This document shows positions 43,399-52,154 of a stretch of 64,000 nucleotides of DNA, one piece after another; the stretch's first letter is position 1; every line of letters begins with the position of its first letter. The notes beneath the pieces were generated by a model. The model made no database searches. It saw only the letters and a list, made by a program, of their open reading frames with translations, and was not told the DNA's origin. Location: the NCBI RefSeq assembly GCF_030418125.1, contig NZ_JAUHTR010000010.1, forward strand, positions 87,347 through 151,346. Reading direction: 5' to 3'. The position numbers were made by a program, and so were the translations under genes. The stretch is from Fictibacillus fluitans (GTDB taxonomy: Bacteria > Bacillota > Bacilli > Bacillales > Fictibacillaceae).

Positions 43399-43872
43399 AT
43401 GGAGAAGGCTTATTCGGTTGATCGGTCACGAACCATTCAAACCAGACTGGTTCTTCCTCCAGATACAAATCATCTACAGACGATTTTTGGCGGTAAGGTA
43501 CTGGCGTATATTGATGAGATCGCGGCATTGGCAGCCATGAAACACTGCAATCGTGTAGTGGTAACAGCCTCGATAGACTCTGTTGATTTTTTATCTTCAG
43601 CAAAAGTTGGAGATGCATTGAGTTTGGAAGCTTTTATTACTTCAACGGGACGTTCCTCTATGGAAGTCTATGTACAGGTCGTTTCAACTGATTTACTGTC
43701 AGGAAATAAAACGTTAACCACGGAATCTTTTCTTACAATGGTTGCAGTAGATGAAAATGGTGTACCTGTTGCGGTGCCAAAAGTGATACCACAAACAGAT
43801 GAAGAGAAAAGCCTTTTTGAAACGGCTTCAGCCCGCAAAGAACACAGGAGGAACAGGTCAAAGATTCGTTAG
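43399..43872 (+). CDS. Hotdog-fold acyl-CoA thioesterase (YkhA-like)
   Basis: A 157-residue acyl-CoA hydrolase. LPPDTNHLQTIFGGKVLAYIDEIAALAAMKHC matches the family's helix with catalytic Asp, and GRSSMEVYV..TTESFLTMVA the beta sheet. It cleaves long- or medium-chain acyl-CoA in the cytoplasm. GAGGAG at 43384-43390 is eight bases from ATG; it lies in the end of metE, and the genes are only four bases apart, so it is probably co-transcribed with metE and thus under riboswitch control, an unexpected pairing. Confidence 0.9.
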   Translation: MEKAYSVDRSRTIQTRLVLPPDTNHLQTIFGGKVLAYIDEIAALAAMKHCNRVVVTASIDSVDFLSSAKVGDALSLEAFITSTGRSSMEVYVQVVSTDLLSGNKTLTTESFLTMVAVDENGVPVAVPKVIPQTDEEKSLFETASARKEHRRNRSKIR

Positions 43873-43916
43873 TTTTTCCAATAATGAATTTCCCCTGAAA
43901 ATTTTGCAGCATGGCT

Positions 43917-43955
43917 CCTGTCTCAATAGACAGGGACATTTTAGTTTTTAGTCCA
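43917..43955 (+). terminator. First terminator after the thioesterase gene
   Basis: CCTGTCT / AGACAGG hairpin with CAAT loop, then T-rich sequence. Confidence 0.65.
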
Positions 43956-43957
43956 TT

Positions 43958-44000
43958 TTAAAGGAGCGGGAGCCTGTTTTTGGCTAACCGCTCCTTTTTG
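43958..44000. terminator. Second terminator, also for the convergent DUF326 gene
   Basis: AAAGGAGCGG / CCGCTCCTTTTT around an inner AGCC/GGCT pairing. Confidence 0.88.
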
Positions 44001-44032
44001 ATGAACTTACTTTTGCTTACTGCCAATCGCTT

Positions 44033-44362
44033 TTAACTCACCATCTTACGGCAAACCTCAGCACACCGGAGGCATGCTTCTGCACATTGCTGACAATGAT
44101 CATGGTCATGTTTTTGGCATTCATTGCCGCACGCTTCACAAATCTCTGCGCATAATTGACAGATTTGAGAAGCAAATGGGCTATTTCGGGATATCGCATC
44201 AGCAGCATATGCACAAATATCAGCGCATTCACGGTCTAAACGAATGCATTCTGCCATCATTTTCACATCATCTTCTTGTAAGCATGCATTAAAGCAATGG
44301 TTACACACTTGCATGCAGGATAGGCACTCCTCGATACATTCCTTAAATTGTTCATGTGACAT
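44033..44362 (-). CDS. DUF326 four-helix copper-binding protein (Csp-like)
   Basis: A 109-residue Cys-rich protein with the repeated C..C..C pattern on helices: ECIEECLSCMQVCNHCFNAC, CADICAYAAD, ICQLCAEICEACGNEC and HCQQCAEACLRCAEVC. This is the plan of cytosolic copper storage proteins, which bind many Cu(I) ions in the bundle core. No signal peptide, so cytosolic. ATG 44362 has AAGGAGG at eight bases; TTG 44368 is less suited. An inverted repeat lies upstream (44450-44488). It adjoins the arsenic genes. Confidence 0.88.
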   Translation of the reverse strand: MSHEQFKECIEECLSCMQVCNHCFNACLQEDDVKMMAECIRLDRECADICAYAADAISRNSPFASQICQLCAEICEACGNECQKHDHDHCQQCAEACLRCAEVCRKMVS

Positions 44363-44449
44363 CGTCAATTCCTCCTTATTTAATAAGATGTTCAGTCCTT
44401 GTTTAACCTCTAGTTAGAAGCATTAAACGCTTTTAAAATAAATACTGAA

Positions 44450-44488
44450 ACTTCATAACTTCTATATAACTATCCTTTATTATGAAGT
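44450..44488. repeat. Inverted repeat in the DUF326 upstream region
   Basis: ACTTCATAA and TTATGAAGT are perfect nine-base arms with a 21-base spacer, about 90 bases before the DUF326 start. It could be an operator pair or hairpin; no regulator is assigned. Confidence 0.4.
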
Positions 44489-44592
44489 TATCTGTGTGTC
44501 TCATGTGGAAGAATTGACATGCTTGCGAGGTAAGCAGAGAAAAACATTCACAAACTGATATTTCAATCAAAAAAATCGATTAATAACTAAAA

Positions 44593-44916
44593 CTAACAAC
44601 TGGGTTTGAAAATACAGCATAGCTCATGGGAAAGCAGATGATTAATCTCTTTCGTGTTAATGCTGTAGTAACTGTTGGTTCCTTTGGTTTCTTTATTGAT
44701 GATTCCAGCGTCCCAAAGGATCTTTAAATGATAAGAGAGCTTGGATTGGGTCATACCCATCAAAGGAGTAAGATCACAAACACAGGTCCTTCCTTTTTGA
44801 GTAAGAATGTTCATGATTTGGAGTCGCTTTTTATCGGCTAATGCTTTGAATTGCCTTTCATACCTGTCGAACGCTTTATCTTCTGAAAGATTTTGAAGCG
44901 GTATTTCATTGTACAT
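44593..44916 (-). CDS. arsR: ArsR-family arsenic sensor repressor (with arsI)
   Basis: A 107-residue winged-helix repressor. CVCDLTPLMGMTQSKLSYHLKILWDAGIINKE holds both the As(III)-binding CVC and the recognition helix. A CC pair and a final Cys (HELCCIFKPSC) at the C-terminus may add ligands. Divergent from arsI, with two TCAA-N6-TTGA sites between, it should repress both. It differs from the second arsR at 45683, so the two regulators probably have separate operators. Terminator not seen, but an inverted A/T-rich sequence (ATCAAAAAAATCGAT) lies just after the stop. Confidence 0.92.
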   Translation of the reverse strand: MYNEIPLQNLSEDKAFDRYERQFKALADKKRLQIMNILTQKGRTCVCDLTPLMGMTQSKLSYHLKILWDAGIINKETKGTNSYYSINTKEINHLLSHELCCIFKPSC

Positions 44917-44982
44917 AATTCATCACCTCGTTTTGGTAAATTTATCGTATATCGCCGAACAGAAAGTTGTCAATTTATTTAA

Positions 44983-45060
44983 TCAAAAAAAATTGATGAA
45001 AGGGGTTGTATTTTAATCAAGTCACTCATATACTATTATTAATCAATAAAATTTGATTAA
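44983..45060. promoter_or_regulatory. Two ArsR operators between arsR and arsI
   Basis: Site 1 is TCAA-AAAAAA-TTGA at 44983-44996; site 2 is TTAATCAA-TAAAAT-TTGATTAA at 45039-45060, a perfect eight-base repeat with six-base spacer. Both share TCAA-N6-TTGA, the core known for ArsR proteins. Site 2 ends just before the arsI ribosome site. Confidence 0.8.
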
Positions 45061-45075
45061 CTAGGAGGAATGAGC

Positions 45076-45525
45076 ATGAATGTACATATTGGTTTAAATG
45101 TTACTGACTTAGAAAAGTCCATTGAGTTTTATTCCCAGGTCTTTGATGTTTCGCCTGTTAAAGTGGAATCGGATTACGCGAAGTTTTTATTAAATGATCC
45201 AGGACTTAACTTTACGTTAAACTTGAAAGACGAAGTTTCAGGAAACCAGGTCGGTCACTTCGGATTTCAGGTAGAAGACGCACAAGAGGTATTAAAGCAC
45301 AAAGATCGCCTGGAAAAAATCGGCTTTTTTGCTCGTGAAGAAATGGACGTGACGTGTTGCTACGCGACTCAGGATAAATTCTGGGTTACTGATCCTGACG
45401 GCAACGAATGGGAGTTCTTCTATACCAAAAGTGATGCAGAGAGCATAAAAGTGGTGGAATCGGATTGTTGTGCTCCTAAGACACTAACTGAGATCACTGC
45501 ATCATCATCTTGCTGCTTAATCTAA
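45076..45525 (+). CDS. arsI: ArsI C-As lyase / cadmium-induced CadI-type dioxygenase
   Basis: A 149-residue VOC protein. The metal site residues are seen (H5 in NVHIGLNVTDLEKSIEFY, H62 region in GHFGFQV, E in GNEWEFFYT) and the vicinal cysteine pair TCCYATQDKFWVTDPDGNEW typical of ArsI, which binds trivalent methyl- or phenylarsenicals and splits the C-As bond using oxygen and Fe(II). The C-terminus adds SDCCAPK and SSCCLI, extra arsenic or metal thiols. ATG 45076 has AGGAGG at seven bases; ATG 45070 is too close. It is placed in a full ars island, which supports the role. Confidence 0.88.
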   Translation: MNVHIGLNVTDLEKSIEFYSQVFDVSPVKVESDYAKFLLNDPGLNFTLNLKDEVSGNQVGHFGFQVEDAQEVLKHKDRLEKIGFFAREEMDVTCCYATQDKFWVTDPDGNEWEFFYTKSDAESIKVVESDCCAPKTLTEITASSSCCLI

Positions 45526-45533
45526 ACTATACA

Positions 45534-45570
45534 AGAGGTGGCCATTATATCCAATGACCACCTTTTTTTA
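45534..45570 (+). terminator. Terminator of arsI
   Basis: AGGTGGCCATT / AATGACCACCTTTTTTT hairpin. Confidence 0.9.
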
Positions 45571-45620
45571 TGTGTAAAAAGGAAGGGGTTTCCACTGTTA
45601 ATTCTGTGATTTAAGGTTGC

Positions 45621-45644
45621 TTATATAAGTATATACTTATATAA
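45621..45644. promoter_or_regulatory. Perfect 24-base palindrome, operator of the arsRBC operon
   Basis: Half site TTATATAAGTAT followed by its exact complement ATACTTATATAA. It lies 39 bases before the arsR start and overlaps a probable -10 (TATAAT at 45639-45644). Its core differs from the TCAA-N6-TTGA sites of arsI, so it likely belongs to the adjacent second ArsR. Confidence 0.8.
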
Positions 45645-45682
45645 TGATGGATGGAAATGATGTTGTATGAGGAGGTGCTTAT

Positions 45683-46036
45683 ATGATTGCCAATAAAACA
45701 TTTGATTTAGGAACCGCTGCGGGTATCCTAAAGCTGCTAGGGGATAAAACACGGTTGACCATGGTTAAAATCGTTTCGGAAAATGAATGCTGTGTATGCG
45801 AATTTGTGGATTTGTTCGACATGAGCCAGCCTGCTGTCAGCCAGCATTTGCGAAAGCTAAGGGACAGCGGGATTGTGAAGGAACGGAGAAAAGGCCAGTG
45901 GATTTACTATTCATTGAACACTTCCTACCCGTACTATTCATTTGTACTGCAAATTATTAAAGATCTTCCCAGCCAACATTATCGAGTGGAAGAATTAGAA
46001 GCACAAGGAAACCGAGTAACTTGTTGCGATGAATAG
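45683..46036 (+). CDS. arsR: ArsR-family arsenic sensor repressor of arsRBC
   Basis: A 117-residue repressor: GILKLLGDKTRLTMVKIVSENECCVCEFVDLFDMSQPAVSQHLRKLRDSGIVKE region with ECCVCEF as the As(III) sensor and QPAVSQHLRKL as recognition helix, then two terminal cysteines (VTCCDE). It is the first gene of arsR-arsB-arsC. GGAGGTG precedes ATG. It presumably binds the palindrome upstream and releases on arsenite or antimonite. Confidence 0.93.
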   Translation: MIANKTFDLGTAAGILKLLGDKTRLTMVKIVSENECCVCEFVDLFDMSQPAVSQHLRKLRDSGIVKERRKGQWIYYSLNTSYPYYSFVLQIIKDLPSQHYRVEELEAQGNRVTCCDE

Positions 46037-46051
46037 GAGGTATCAGTTTTT

Positions 46052-47350
46052 GTGAGTTCAGTTATTATTGCCAGTGCCATCTTCCTGGTCACACTGACAC
46101 TTGTCATCTGGCAGCCGAGAGGTCTTAATATTGGTTGGAGTGCTTGCGGGGGAGCCGTCTTAGCCCTGATTTTCCAGGTGGTCTCCTTCCAGGATGTGAT
46201 CGATGTAACAGGTATTGTTTGGAACGCCACGCTAACCTTTGTGGCTGTTATCATTATTTCCCTTATTTTAGATGAAATCGGGTTTTTCGAATGGGCTGCT
46301 CTTCATATGGCCCGCTTTGCTAATGGTAGTGGAATCAAAATGTTCTTGTTGGTTACGCTACTCGGGGCGGTCGTTGCAGCCTTTTTCGCCAATGACGGAG
46401 CAGCATTGATTTTAACACCAATTGTACTCGCCATGGTACGTAACCTTAAATTTGAGGACAAAATGATTCTGCCATTTATCATGGCCAGCGGATTTATTGC
46501 AGATACAACATCACTGCCTCTAGTGGTTAGTAACCTGGTGAACATCGTATCCGCCGACTTCTTTGGCATCAGTTTTTCAATGTATGCCAGCCGAATGATT
46601 ATTCCGAACATCTTCAGTTTATTAGCCAGTATTCTGGTGCTGTATCTGTATTTCAGAAAAAGCATCCCAAAATCGTATGACGTCAACCAACTGAAGAATC
46701 CTGCAGATGCGATCAAAGACGTGGAGATGTTTAAGTCATCCTGGTTTGTACTTGCTGCCTTGCTGGTCGGTTATTTTGTTGGAGAGTTCTTTTCCGTGCC
46801 TGTATCATTTATCGCAGGCATCATTGCGATTGTTTTCTTGCAAACGGCACGAAAAAGTAATGCCGTTCATACAAAAACCGTGCTCAAAGGAGCACCATGG
46901 GCAGTTGTCTTTTTCTCCATTGGGATGTATGTAGTCGTATATGGACTGAAAAACGTGGGGCTTACCAGTCTTTTGGCTGACTTAATTCAGAATGTCACCC
47001 ACCATGGATTGTTTGTTGGAACTATTGGAATGGGCTTTATTGCCGCCATTATCTCATCGATCATGAACAATATGCCAACAGTGATGATTGATGCACTGGC
47101 GATTCAAGACACCCATACCTCTGGTGCCATGAGAGAAGCCTTGATCTATGCAAATGTCATCGGTTCTGATCTTGGACCTAAGCTCACACCAATTGGTTCG
47201 TTAGCCACGCTGCTTTGGCTCCATGTGCTAAACACTAAAGGGGTCAAAATCTCTTGGGGATACTATTTCAAAGTAGGAATCGTTTTAACCGTTCCAACGC
47301 TGTTCATTACCCTGACAGGTCTGTATATCTGGTTAACCATCATTCATTAA
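46052..47350 (+). CDS. arsB: Arsenite efflux permease ArsB
   Basis: A 432-residue membrane transporter with about 12 helices that exports arsenite or antimonite. Family marks: [19 protein letters not shown] in the first half, [25 protein letters not shown], and the second-half [13 protein letters not shown] with [26 protein letters not shown] 46052 with GGAGGTAT ahead. Sixteen bases after arsR; arsC follows after 21 bases. No ArsA ATPase gene, so it works as a proton-driven carrier. Confidence 0.95.
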   Translation: MSSVIIASAIFLVTLTLVIWQPRGLNIGWSACGGAVLALIFQVVSFQDVIDVTGIVWNATLTFVAVIIISLILDEIGFFEWAALHMARFANGSGIKMFLLVTLLGAVVAAFFANDGAALILTPIVLAMVRNLKFEDKMILPFIMASGFIADTTSLPLVVSNLVNIVSADFFGISFSMYASRMIIPNIFSLLASILVLYLYFRKSIPKSYDVNQLKNPADAIKDVEMFKSSWFVLAALLVGYFVGEFFSVPVSFIAGIIAIVFLQTARKSNAVHTKTVLKGAPWAVVFFSIGMYVVVYGLKNVGLTSLLADLIQNVTHHGLFVGTIGMGFIAAIISSIMNNMPTVMIDALAIQDTHTSGAMREALIYANVIGSDLGPKLTPIGSLATLLWLHVLNTKGVKISWGYYFKVGIVLTVPTLFITLTGLYIWLTIIH

Positions 47351-47371
47351 TTTTTTAAAGGAGTGTTTCAA

Positions 47372-47791
47372 ATGGCAAAAAAAACAATCTACTTCTTATG
47401 TACAGGAAACTCTTGCAGAAGCCAAATGGCTGAAGGCTGGGCTAAACAAATTTTGGGTGACGAATGGGAAGTAAAAAGTGCGGGGATCGAAGCTCACGGC
47501 TTGAATCCTAATGCGGTAAAAGCAATGAAGGAAGTGAATATCGATATTTCCAACCAAACGTCAGATATCATCGACCCTGAAATCTTGAACAATGCGGACT
47601 TCGCGGTAACACTTTGCGGGGATGCGGCAGATAAATGCCCGGTGACTCCCACTCATGTTAAACGCGATCACTGGGGGTTTGATGATCCTGCGAAAGCTCA
47701 GGGGACGGAAGAAGAGAAGTGGGAGTTCTTCCAGCGTGTTCGCGATGAAATTGGAGATCGCATCTCCAACTTTGCGAAAACAGGAAGATAA
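47372..47791 (+). CDS. arsC: Thioredoxin-coupled arsenate reductase ArsC
   Basis: A 139-residue low-molecular-weight phosphatase-like arsenate reductase. Cys10 is in the P-loop [14 protein letters not shown] (C-x5-R, here CTGNSCR), and the second and third redox cysteines are in [14 protein letters not shown] (Cys82, Cys89 region); [12 protein letters not shown] follows. It reduces arsenate to arsenite for export by ArsB. ATG 47372 has AAAGGAGTG ahead. An intrinsic terminator follows at 47826, and the group II intron begins right after. Confidence 0.96.
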   Translation: MAKKTIYFLCTGNSCRSQMAEGWAKQILGDEWEVKSAGIEAHGLNPNAVKAMKEVNIDISNQTSDIIDPEILNNADFAVTLCGDAADKCPVTPTHVKRDHWGFDDPAKAQGTEEEKWEFFQRVRDEIGDRISNFAKTGR

Positions 47792-47825
47792 ATTTCACTT
47801 GAAATAGAAGAGCTTGAAATCAATC

Positions 47826-47863
47826 AAGGGCACATTTCTCTTAAGAAATGGTGCCCTTTTGTT
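47826..47863 (+). terminator. Terminator of the arsRBC operon, used as group II intron target
   Basis: AGGGCACATTTCT / AGAAATGGTGCCCTTTTGTT hairpin and T run. The intron 5' end (GTGTGCCC) follows immediately. Confidence 0.9.
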
Positions 47864-48404
47864 GTGTGCCCGGCATGGGTGCAGGATATAGGGTGAAAGT
47901 CCCGAACTGTGAAGGCAGTAGTAACAGTAGCTTAAGACAAGGTGGTGCGAGGCGACTCGCATAGCTGAAGGAAGTCGGCGGCAAACTTCCGCCCCAAGGA
48001 ACACGAACTTCATACGAGGCTAAGTGACATTGGATGAGGCTGCAGCACAAGTCAAAGTCCTTACTGCCAAAGGTGTCACAGAGTAAATGAAGTGGGGACA
48101 TGGAAGGAAAGTCTGTACCCTTACCCGGGGAGAGCCTGTCGGTACGCCATGCCCACATGGTAAGCGTCGTTGTGAGACGACGTTGAACGGCAGGAAGTCA
48201 GCAGAGGTCATAGTACTTCGCACTTCGTGGAGGAAGGACCGAACTTGTTAGGAAGAATGGCGCCTGCACGTACATCCCGTTCGATGAACCAGAAAAGTTA
48301 TCCCTACTTGAAGGAGGAGACGGTGAGTCCCGTCGGGGACTTCAAGAGGGTGGAGAATGAGGATGACACAAACAGGAAGTCCATTCACGCAGGAGGAATA
48401 TCTT

Positions 48405-49661
48405 ATGATGGAACGAATCGTGTCACGTGAGAACACACTGCGGGCACTCAAGCGCGTAGAAAAGAATAAAGGCAGTCACGGAGTGGACGAAATGCCCGTA
48501 CAAAACCTACGAGCGCATATGGTTCAACACTGGGGCGACCTGAAATGTTCTCTATTGTCAGGCACCTATTTCCCATCCCCCGTACGTCGAGTCGAAATCC
48601 CGAAACCAGACGGTGGAGTACGGAAATTGGGCATCCCGACCGTGACCGATCGTTTCATTCAACAAGCAGTAACCCAGGCTTTAACACCGATTTACGACCC
48701 AACCTTCTCACCGTGCAGTTTTGGTTTCCGGCCGGGTAAACGGGCCCATGACGCAGTAAAACTCGCACAATCTTACATTCGGGAAGGATATCGATGGGTG
48801 GTTGATATCGACTTAGAGAAGTTCTTCGACAAGGTCAACCACGACCGATTGATGACCACGTTGGCACGAACGATAACCGACGTCTCTCTCATCAAATTAA
48901 TCCGAAGGTACCTGCAAGCCGGTGTGATGGAGAATGGGCTGACCACGATGAACGTCGAGGGAACACCCCAAGGAGGGCCTCTCAGTCCTCTCCTTTCTAA
49001 CATTGTATTGGATGAACTGGATAAAGAGTTGGAACGCAGAGGACACCGTTTTGTACGATATGCGGATGACTGTAATATCTATGTGAAATCCAGACGAGCA
49101 GGGGAACGGGTGATGAAGGCCATCACGTTATTCATTGAGAAGAAACTGAAATTAAAGGTGAACCGAGCCAAAAGCGCCGTTGATCGACCATGGAAACGAA
49201 AGTTTCTTGGGTTCAGTTTTACGAACCATAAAGACCCAAAAGTCCGAATATCGCGATCCTCTATTCAACGGTTCAAGAAGAAAATTCGGGAACTGACGAG
49301 CAGAAGATGGTCAATAGCGATGGAAAACCGGATAAGAGAAATGAACAAGTATCTGGTAGGGTGGATGAGTTACTACTCGTTAGCCCAAACAAGGTCCACT
49401 ATAGTGGCACTGGAGGGTTGGTTAAGTCGAAGGCTTAGAATGATCTGCTGGAAAGAGTGGAAGAACCCGAAAACACGGGTTAGGAATCTAGGCGCTCTAG
49501 GTGTACGTAAAGATAAAGCCCATGAATGGGGGAACTCAAGGAAGGGCTACTGGCGAATCGCCAGTAGCCCCATCCTGCACAAAACCCTTGGAAAAGCCTA
49601 CTGGCTTTCCCAAGGGTTAAAGAGTTTAACTGCAAGATACGATGTTCTGCGTCAGACATAA
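48405..49661 (+). CDS. ltrA: Group II intron reverse transcriptase/maturase
   Basis: A 418-residue intron-encoded protein. RT blocks: VEKNKGSHGVDEMPVQNL, GVRKLGIPTVTDRFIQQAV, CSFGFRPGKRAHDAV, WVVDIDLEKFFDKVNHD, GTPQGGPLSPLLSNIVLDELD, RYADDCNIYVKS with the YADD active site and KFLGFSF. A maturase (X) domain follows with GWMSYYSLAQTRS and LRMICWKEWKNPKTRVRNL. No HNH endonuclease domain, as expected for class C. ATG 48405 has AGGAGG at eight bases; ATG 48357 is an in-frame alternative with GAGGGTGG. It should splice the intron and promote its movement. Confidence 0.92.
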   Translation: MMERIVSRENTLRALKRVEKNKGSHGVDEMPVQNLRAHMVQHWGDLKCSLLSGTYFPSPVRRVEIPKPDGGVRKLGIPTVTDRFIQQAVTQALTPIYDPTFSPCSFGFRPGKRAHDAVKLAQSYIREGYRWVVDIDLEKFFDKVNHDRLMTTLARTITDVSLIKLIRRYLQAGVMENGLTTMNVEGTPQGGPLSPLLSNIVLDELDKELERRGHRFVRYADDCNIYVKSRRAGERVMKAITLFIEKKLKLKVNRAKSAVDRPWKRKFLGFSFTNHKDPKVRISRSSIQRFKKKIRELTSRRWSIAMENRIREMNKYLVGWMSYYSLAQTRSTIVALEGWLSRRLRMICWKEWKNPKTRVRNLGALGVRKDKAHEWGNSRKGYWRIASSPILHKTLGKAYWLSQGLKSLTARYDVLRQT

Positions 49662-49662
49662 C

Positions 49663-49702
49663 AGGAACCGCCGTATACGGAACCGTACGTACGGTGGTGT
49701 GA
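49663..49702 (+). ncRNA. Group II intron domain V
   Basis: AACCGCCGTATACGG / CCGTACGTACGGTGGT folds as the conserved short hairpin with a bulge and tetraloop-like GGAA. Catalytic core of the intron ribozyme. Confidence 0.85.
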
Positions 49703-49766
49703 GGGGATGTGGAGGCTAGACGCCTCCCCCTATCTCAATTGTTAAATAAAAGATCTGGCGCGATAC

Positions 49767-49780
49767 ATGACATTTATCAT
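49767..49780. promoter_or_regulatory. Likely DesR binding site before des
   Basis: ATGA-CATTTA-TCAT is an inverted repeat 83 bases before the desaturase start. DesR, encoded downstream, is known to bind such repeats near the des promoter in B. subtilis. The intron ends about 30 bases before this site. Confidence 0.6.
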
Positions 49781-49862
49781 ACTTTGGGGGTGACACGTAT
49801 GTCTTATAAGCAGACACTGCCTTCTGTATACTTGAGTAGAACTAATGGGAGGGAAGCATACT

Positions 49863-50903
49863 ATGTCTAAAAACAAAAACGCCGTAAATATACGTAAACA
49901 AGTTGCCCCATATGAAAAACCAAGTACGAAAAATAGTTTATTGCAGCTAATTAATACTCTTGTTCCTTTTATTCTTTTGTGGTATCTGGCTTACGAAAGT
50001 TTATCCGTTTCATTTTTACTTACTTTGCCTCTGACGATAATTGGTGCAGGATTTTTGACTCGGATTTTTATTATTTTTCACGATTGCTGCCACCATTCAT
50101 TCTTTAAAAACCGGAAAGCCAATAAAATAGTCGGAACACTCACGGGAATCCTGACTTTATTTCCGTATCACCAATGGCAGCATGAACATAACATTCACCA
50201 TGCGACAAGTGGTAATTTAAATAAACGTGGCACAGGTGATATTTGGATCATGACGGTAGATGAGTATTTAGCAGCCTCTTTTTGGCAGCGCATGGCTTAT
50301 CGATTGTATCGAAACCCAATCATTATGTTTGGTCTTGGACCCATTTATGTGTTCCTGATTACAAATCGCTTTAACCGTAAAGGAGCAAGATCCAAAGAAC
50401 GGATCAATCTTTATTTAACGAATCTTTCCATTGCCGGCTTGGCTGGATTAATGTGCTGGACAGTAGGATGGGAAGCATTTTTGCTGGTGCAAGGTCCGAT
50501 TTTCTTCATCTCTGGAGTAGCTGGCATCTGGCTGTTCTATGTACAGCATCAGTTTGAAGATTCTTATTTTGAACATGACGAAGAATGGGATTATGTGAAA
50601 GCCGCTATGGATGGAAGTTCTTATTATAAGCTTCCGAAAGTTCTGCAATGGCTGACAGGCAATATTGGATTCCATCATATTCATCATTTAAGCCCGAGAG
50701 TGCCGAATTATCATTTGGAAGATGTCCATAGTATCAATTCAACATTCCAGGATGTCCAAACAATTACCCTTGCTTCAAGCCTTCGTTCCCTTGGATTCCG
50801 CCTATGGGATGAGGAGCGCAGAACGTTTATTAGCTTTAAAGGCATTCAAAAGATAAAATCAAAAAAGAATACAGTGAACGCAACCTATTTAAAATCAAGC
50901 TAA
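49863..50903 (+). CDS. des: Acyl-lipid fatty acid desaturase Des
   Basis: A 346-residue membrane desaturase with four helices and the three His boxes HDCCHH (about 75), HEHNIHH (about 110) and HHIHH (about 275, in NIGFHHIHHLSPRVPNYHLED). It introduces double bonds in membrane phospholipid acyl chains to keep fluidity in the cold (Delta5 in B. subtilis). ATG 49863 has GGGAGGG at nine bases; ATG 49845 lies before it. A terminator separates it from desKR, which in B. subtilis likewise lies behind. Confidence 0.93.
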   Translation: MSKNKNAVNIRKQVAPYEKPSTKNSLLQLINTLVPFILLWYLAYESLSVSFLLTLPLTIIGAGFLTRIFIIFHDCCHHSFFKNRKANKIVGTLTGILTLFPYHQWQHEHNIHHATSGNLNKRGTGDIWIMTVDEYLAASFWQRMAYRLYRNPIIMFGLGPIYVFLITNRFNRKGARSKERINLYLTNLSIAGLAGLMCWTVGWEAFLLVQGPIFFISGVAGIWLFYVQHQFEDSYFEHDEEWDYVKAAMDGSSYYKLPKVLQWLTGNIGFHHIHHLSPRVPNYHLEDVHSINSTFQDVQTITLASSLRSLGFRLWDEERRTFISFKGIQKIKSKKNTVNATYLKSS

Positions 50904-50921
50904 GCGGCTCATAACATACAA

Positions 50922-50968
50922 AGTCCTGAAAACATGGTTCAATCCATGTCTTCAGGACCTTCTGTTTT
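50922..50968 (+). terminator. Terminator between des and desK
   Basis: GTCCTGAAAACATGG / CCATGTCTTCAGGAC around TTCAAT; T-rich tail. des can therefore be expressed apart from desKR. Confidence 0.9.
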
Positions 50969-51026
50969 GAAAAGCCATTGTGATACAATTATGTTAGATA
51001 TTTAACACCGCAAAAGAGGTTTCAAT

Positions 51027-52154
51027 ATGAAAAAGATCTATAAGCTGTTTCAAAGGAATACTGGAATTTCTCCGTATGTTTGGAGCGTTTTTAGTATTTT
51101 GCCATTTTATTTTGTATTCCAGTCATCTTCCACGAAAGCCATTGTGGTGGGTATTTTACTGACCATTTTATTCTTTATCTGTTACCGTTTTGCTTTCATT
51201 TCAAAAGGATGGCCAGTATACGCCTGGGCATGCATTCTGATTGCCATATCCATAACGATGACAAGCCTTTACAACTATATTTATTTTGCATTTTTTATCG
51301 CGTATTTTATCGGTAATATAAAAGAATGGATTCCTTTTATTTCCTTATACATTATACATCTTGTCAGCATGACCATCTCTTTTAATTTCAATATTGTTTT
51401 TCAAGATGATCAGTTCCTAAAACAACTGCCATTTATCATTATCATTTGGATCAGTATCATCCTGATGCCATTCAGCTTATATAACCGAAAAAAGCGAGAA
51501 CAGCTTGAAGAACAATTGCAGGATGCAAACTCCGTACTCGTAAAGCAGCAGGAGCGACAGCGGATTGCCCGTGATCTGCACGATACGTTAGGACAAAAAC
51601 TTTCATTGATTGGATTAAAAAGCGACTTGGCTAAAAAGTTAATTGAAAAAGACCCTGAGGAGGCTCATTCTCAGTTGGATGATGTCCAGCAAACCGCCAG
51701 AACAGCATTGAATGAAGTTCGGAAAATGGTGTCTCAAATGCGGGGCATCCGATTAGAAGAGGAACTCGTCAATGTGAAACAAATACTTAAAGCAGCTCAA
51801 ATTGAATATATAGGCGATCAAAAAATAAATGTGGCTAATGTTTCCCTTCTGATAGAAAACATTCTGAGCATGTGTTTAAAAGAAGCGGTAACCAATGTTG
51901 TAAAACACAGCAACGCAACCACCTGCCATATCATCTTCGAGCAATCATCAAACGAAGTTATCATTTCTGTGAAGGATAACGGAAGAGGCATTAAAGTAAA
52001 TGAAGAAATAACAAAAGGTCACGGATTATTGGGAATAAAAGAACGGCTTGAATTTGTTAACGGACGTCTGGAAATCTTTTCAGAGGAAGGGACTACGTTG
52101 ATGATACGTGTGCCGAATGTCATAAAAACCGCTGAAAAGGAGGGGGCCAAATGA
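51027..52154 (+). CDS. desK: Membrane thermosensor histidine kinase DesK
   Basis: A 375-residue kinase. Five N-terminal helices (about 17-145) act as the membrane-thickness sensor. Then a linker coiled coil (REQLEEQLQDANSVLVKQQERQ), HisKA_3 domain with RIARDLHDTLGQKLSLIGLKSDL (phospho-His about 187), and HATPase (KEAVTNVVKHSN, DNGRGI, GHGLLGIKERL). It overlaps desR by four bases. Behind des and before desR, it is the cold-sensing unit: kinase when the membrane is rigid, phosphatase when fluid. Confidence 0.93.
   Translation: MKKIYKLFQRNTGISPYVWSVFSILPFYFVFQSSSTKAIVVGILLTILFFICYRFAFISKGWPVYAWACILIAISITMTSLYNYIYFAFFIAYFIGNIKEWIPFISLYIIHLVSMTISFNFNIVFQDDQFLKQLPFIIIIWISIILMPFSLYNRKKREQLEEQLQDANSVLVKQQERQRIARDLHDTLGQKLSLIGLKSDLAKKLIEKDPEEAHSQLDDVQQTARTALNEVRKMVSQMRGIRLEEELVNVKQILKAAQIEYIGDQKINVANVSLLIENILSMCLKEAVTNVVKHSNATTCHIIFEQSSNEVIISVKDNGRGIKVNEEITKGHGLLGIKERLEFVNGRLEIFSEEGTTLMIRVPNVIKTAEKEGAK

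Larger units (their letters stand above)
47864..49735 (+). mobile_element. Group II intron, bacterial class C type
   Basis: The 5' end GTGTGCCCGGCATGGGTGC and the GTGAAAGTCCCGAACTGTGAA stretch match class C introns of Bacillus. An intron-encoded reverse transcriptase lies inside (48405-49661). Domain V (49663-49702) and domain VI (GGAGGCTAGACGCCTCC around 49711-49727) precede the 3' end, which I place at about 49735 by inference from the end of domain VI. It is inserted directly downstream of a Rho-independent terminator, the known target preference of class C introns. All parts look intact. The 3' boundary is uncertain by several bases. Confidence 0.88.
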
